In this document: positions 14,580-15,720 of the stretch, piece after piece
How the letters are laid out: each line of letters begins with the position of its first letter
Numbering within the stretch: position 1 is the stretch's first letter
Source: Clostridiales bacterium
GTDB lineage: Bacteria; Bacillota; Clostridia; Lachnospirales; Lachnospiraceae
Direction of reading: 5' to 3'
Length of the DNA stretch: 15,720 nucleotides
Assembly: GCA_019423835.1 (NCBI GenBank)
Contig: JAHZAR010000063.1
Coordinates: forward strand, 1-15,720
The notes under the pieces: generated by a model
Databases searched by the model: none
What the model was told of the DNA's origin: nothing
The model's input: only the letters and a program-made list of their open reading frames with translations
Made by a program: the position numbers and the translations under genes

Positions 14580-14619
14580 CTCTGATTCTCCTCCGCTTTC
14601 GTTCATCACCGTTTTCCCG

Positions 14620-15720
14620 CTACAGATTCAGCCGGCTGTAGCTCTCCTCCAGGTATTCTCCCAGGTGCTTTCCCAGCTCCCTGTTCTCGTCTCCGGAAAG
14701 CTCCGGATCCGCGTCAAGAATTGCCCTGACCTCCTCGGACACGGTTTTTAACAGATCCGCGTCTGTAAAAATATCCCCAAGCTTAAATTCCAGCTCCCCG
14801 CTCTGGCGGATTCCAAAAATATCTCCCGGTCCCCGCAGCTTGAGATCTTCGGAGGCAATGAAAAATCCGTCGTTTGATTTGTTCAAGATTTCCAGCCGTT
14901 TCTGAATTCCCTCGTCTGAGGAGGCGTTTACCATGATGCAGTAGGACTGATCTTTTCCCCTCCCCACACGCCCCCTGAGCTGATGGAGCTGTGCCAGGCC
15001 GAACCGCTCTGCATTCTCGATCATCATAACAGTGGCGTTCGGCACGTTGATTCCAACCTCGATGACCGTTGTGGACACCAGCACCTGGATCTCTCCTGCG
15101 GCAAACTGCTCCATCAGGAGATTTTTCTCTTTCGGCTTCATTTTTCCGTGCAGGTACTCGACCCGCACAGACTCCGGCAGGTTTTCCCTGAGCTTTTTTG
15201 TGTAGTCCACCACATTTTCCGCCTCTATCATCTCACTGGGCTCCACCATGGGGCAGATGACATAGGCCTGGCGGCCTGCCGCTGCCTCCCTCTCGATAAA
15301 GCGATAGGCGTTCTTCCTGTAGTCTGTGCCCACCACGCAGTTTTTGACCGGCTTCCTGTTGGCCGGAAGCTCGTCTATAATAGAGATATCCAGATCGCCG
15401 TAGATGATGATGGCTAGCGTCCTCGGAATGGGAGTGGCACTCATGACCAGGACGTGAGGTTCCCTTCCCTTGTTCCCCAGCATTTCCCTCTGTGCGACAC
15501 CGAAGCGGTGCTGCTCATCGGTAATGACGAGGGCCAGCTTGTCATAGATAACCTTCTCCTGAATCAGCGCATGGGTTCCCACAATAATGTCCGCCTCATG
15601 GTTCTCAATTTGCTGATAGGCTATTCGCTTTTCCCTTGCCGTCATGGAACCGGTCAGAAGAATCACCTTCTTCTCTATTCCATGGGCGGCAAACAGCTCC
15701 TCCATGGATTCCAGATGCTG
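14620..15720 (-). CDS. recG: ATP-dependent DNA helicase RecG, C-terminal part
   Basis: RecG is a superfamily 2 DNA translocase that remodels stalled replication forks and Holliday junctions. The window cuts the gene: 366 C-terminal residues are visible, and the wedge domain and Walker A motif lie beyond 15720. In the visible part are the end of helicase domain 1, with GTHALIQE, the DEQHRFG box (motif II), and MSATPIPRTLAI (motif III). Helicase domain 2 has YICPMVEPSE (here read as VICPMVEPSE), YLHGKM, STTVIEVGINVPNA (motif V) and QLHQLRGRVGRG (motif VI). These are followed by the RecG-type C-terminal segment SEDLKLRGPGDIFG and SGELEFKLGDI. The frame is open across the right edge; the ATG at 15705 is internal. 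The S66 carboxypeptidase gene follows 40 bases downstream. Confidence 0.97.
   Translation of the reverse strand, partial: QHLESMEELFAAHGIEKKVILLTGSMTAREKRIAYQQIENHEADIIVGTHALIQEKVIYDKLALVITDEQHRFGVAQREMLGNKGREPHVLVMSATPIPRTLAIIIYGDLDISIIDELPANRKPVKNCVVGTDYRKNAYRFIEREAAAGRQAYVICPMVEPSEMIEAENVVDYTKKLRENLPESVRVEYLHGKMKPKEKNLLMEQFAAGEIQVLVSTTVIEVGINVPNATVMMIENAERFGLAQLHQLRGRVGRGKDQSYCIMVNASSDEGIQKRLEILNKSNDGFFIASEDLKLRGPGDIFGIRQSGELEFKLGDIFTDADLLKTVSEEVRAILDADPELSGDENRELGKHLGEYLEESYSRLNL

Noticed and set aside
1..15720. Mobile element, prophage, CRISPR array, toxin-antitoxin or defence island
   Set aside because: I see no transposase, integrase, tandem spaced repeats, small toxin pair or tRNA/attachment site; nearly all the sequence is explained by housekeeping, transport and sporulation genes.

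Overview
The window reads as ordinary chromosome from an endospore-forming Firmicute of the Clostridia, most likely a Lachnospiraceae relative (Clostridium cluster XIVa). The evidence is a full-length SpoIVA, a lipoprotein-type solute-binding protein, PlsY/GpsA-type phospholipid genes, strong Gram-positive ribosome binding sites, a DUF512 radical-SAM gene next to der, and a moderate base composition. All genes but one (prs) lie on the minus strand, so transcription mostly runs from high to low coordinates. The assignment to a family is inference; no rRNA gene is present.

Layout, left to right. Positions 1-97 hold the first 32 codons of a metallo-beta-lactamase-fold (RNA-processing type) gene that leaves the window. 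Next is spoIVA (spore coat base ATPase). A terminator separates it from a five-gene branched-chain amino acid ABC transporter operon, transcribed livK-livH-livM-livG-livF (7071 down to 2119). The operon has a consensus housekeeping promoter at 7127-7155, several operator-like repeats around it, and a terminator-like hairpin after livK that should make the binding protein more abundant than the membrane parts. To its right is a four-gene housekeeping operon transcribed DUF512 - der - plsY - gpsA (11934 down to 7356): a PDZ/radical-SAM protein of unknown role, the ribosome-assembly GTPase Der, and two enzymes that supply glycerol-3-phosphate and acylate it. It ends in a clear intrinsic terminator.

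A divergent promoter region (about 11935-12196) drives this operon leftwards and prs rightwards. The prs product is a long, divergent PRPP synthetase. A perfect 16-bp hairpin lies between prs and the convergent recG - S66 carboxypeptidase pair; recG runs off the right edge, so only its C-terminal helicase half is visible.

I found no phage, transposon, CRISPR, RNA gene or defence locus. The items most worth a second look are regulatory and contextual: the self-contained liv unit lying between gpsA and spoIVA, the cluster of palindromes around the liv promoter, the unusual PRPP synthetase with a hairpin at its ribosome binding site, and the uncharacterised DUF512 protein. I see no convincing evidence of an undescribed multi-gene system.
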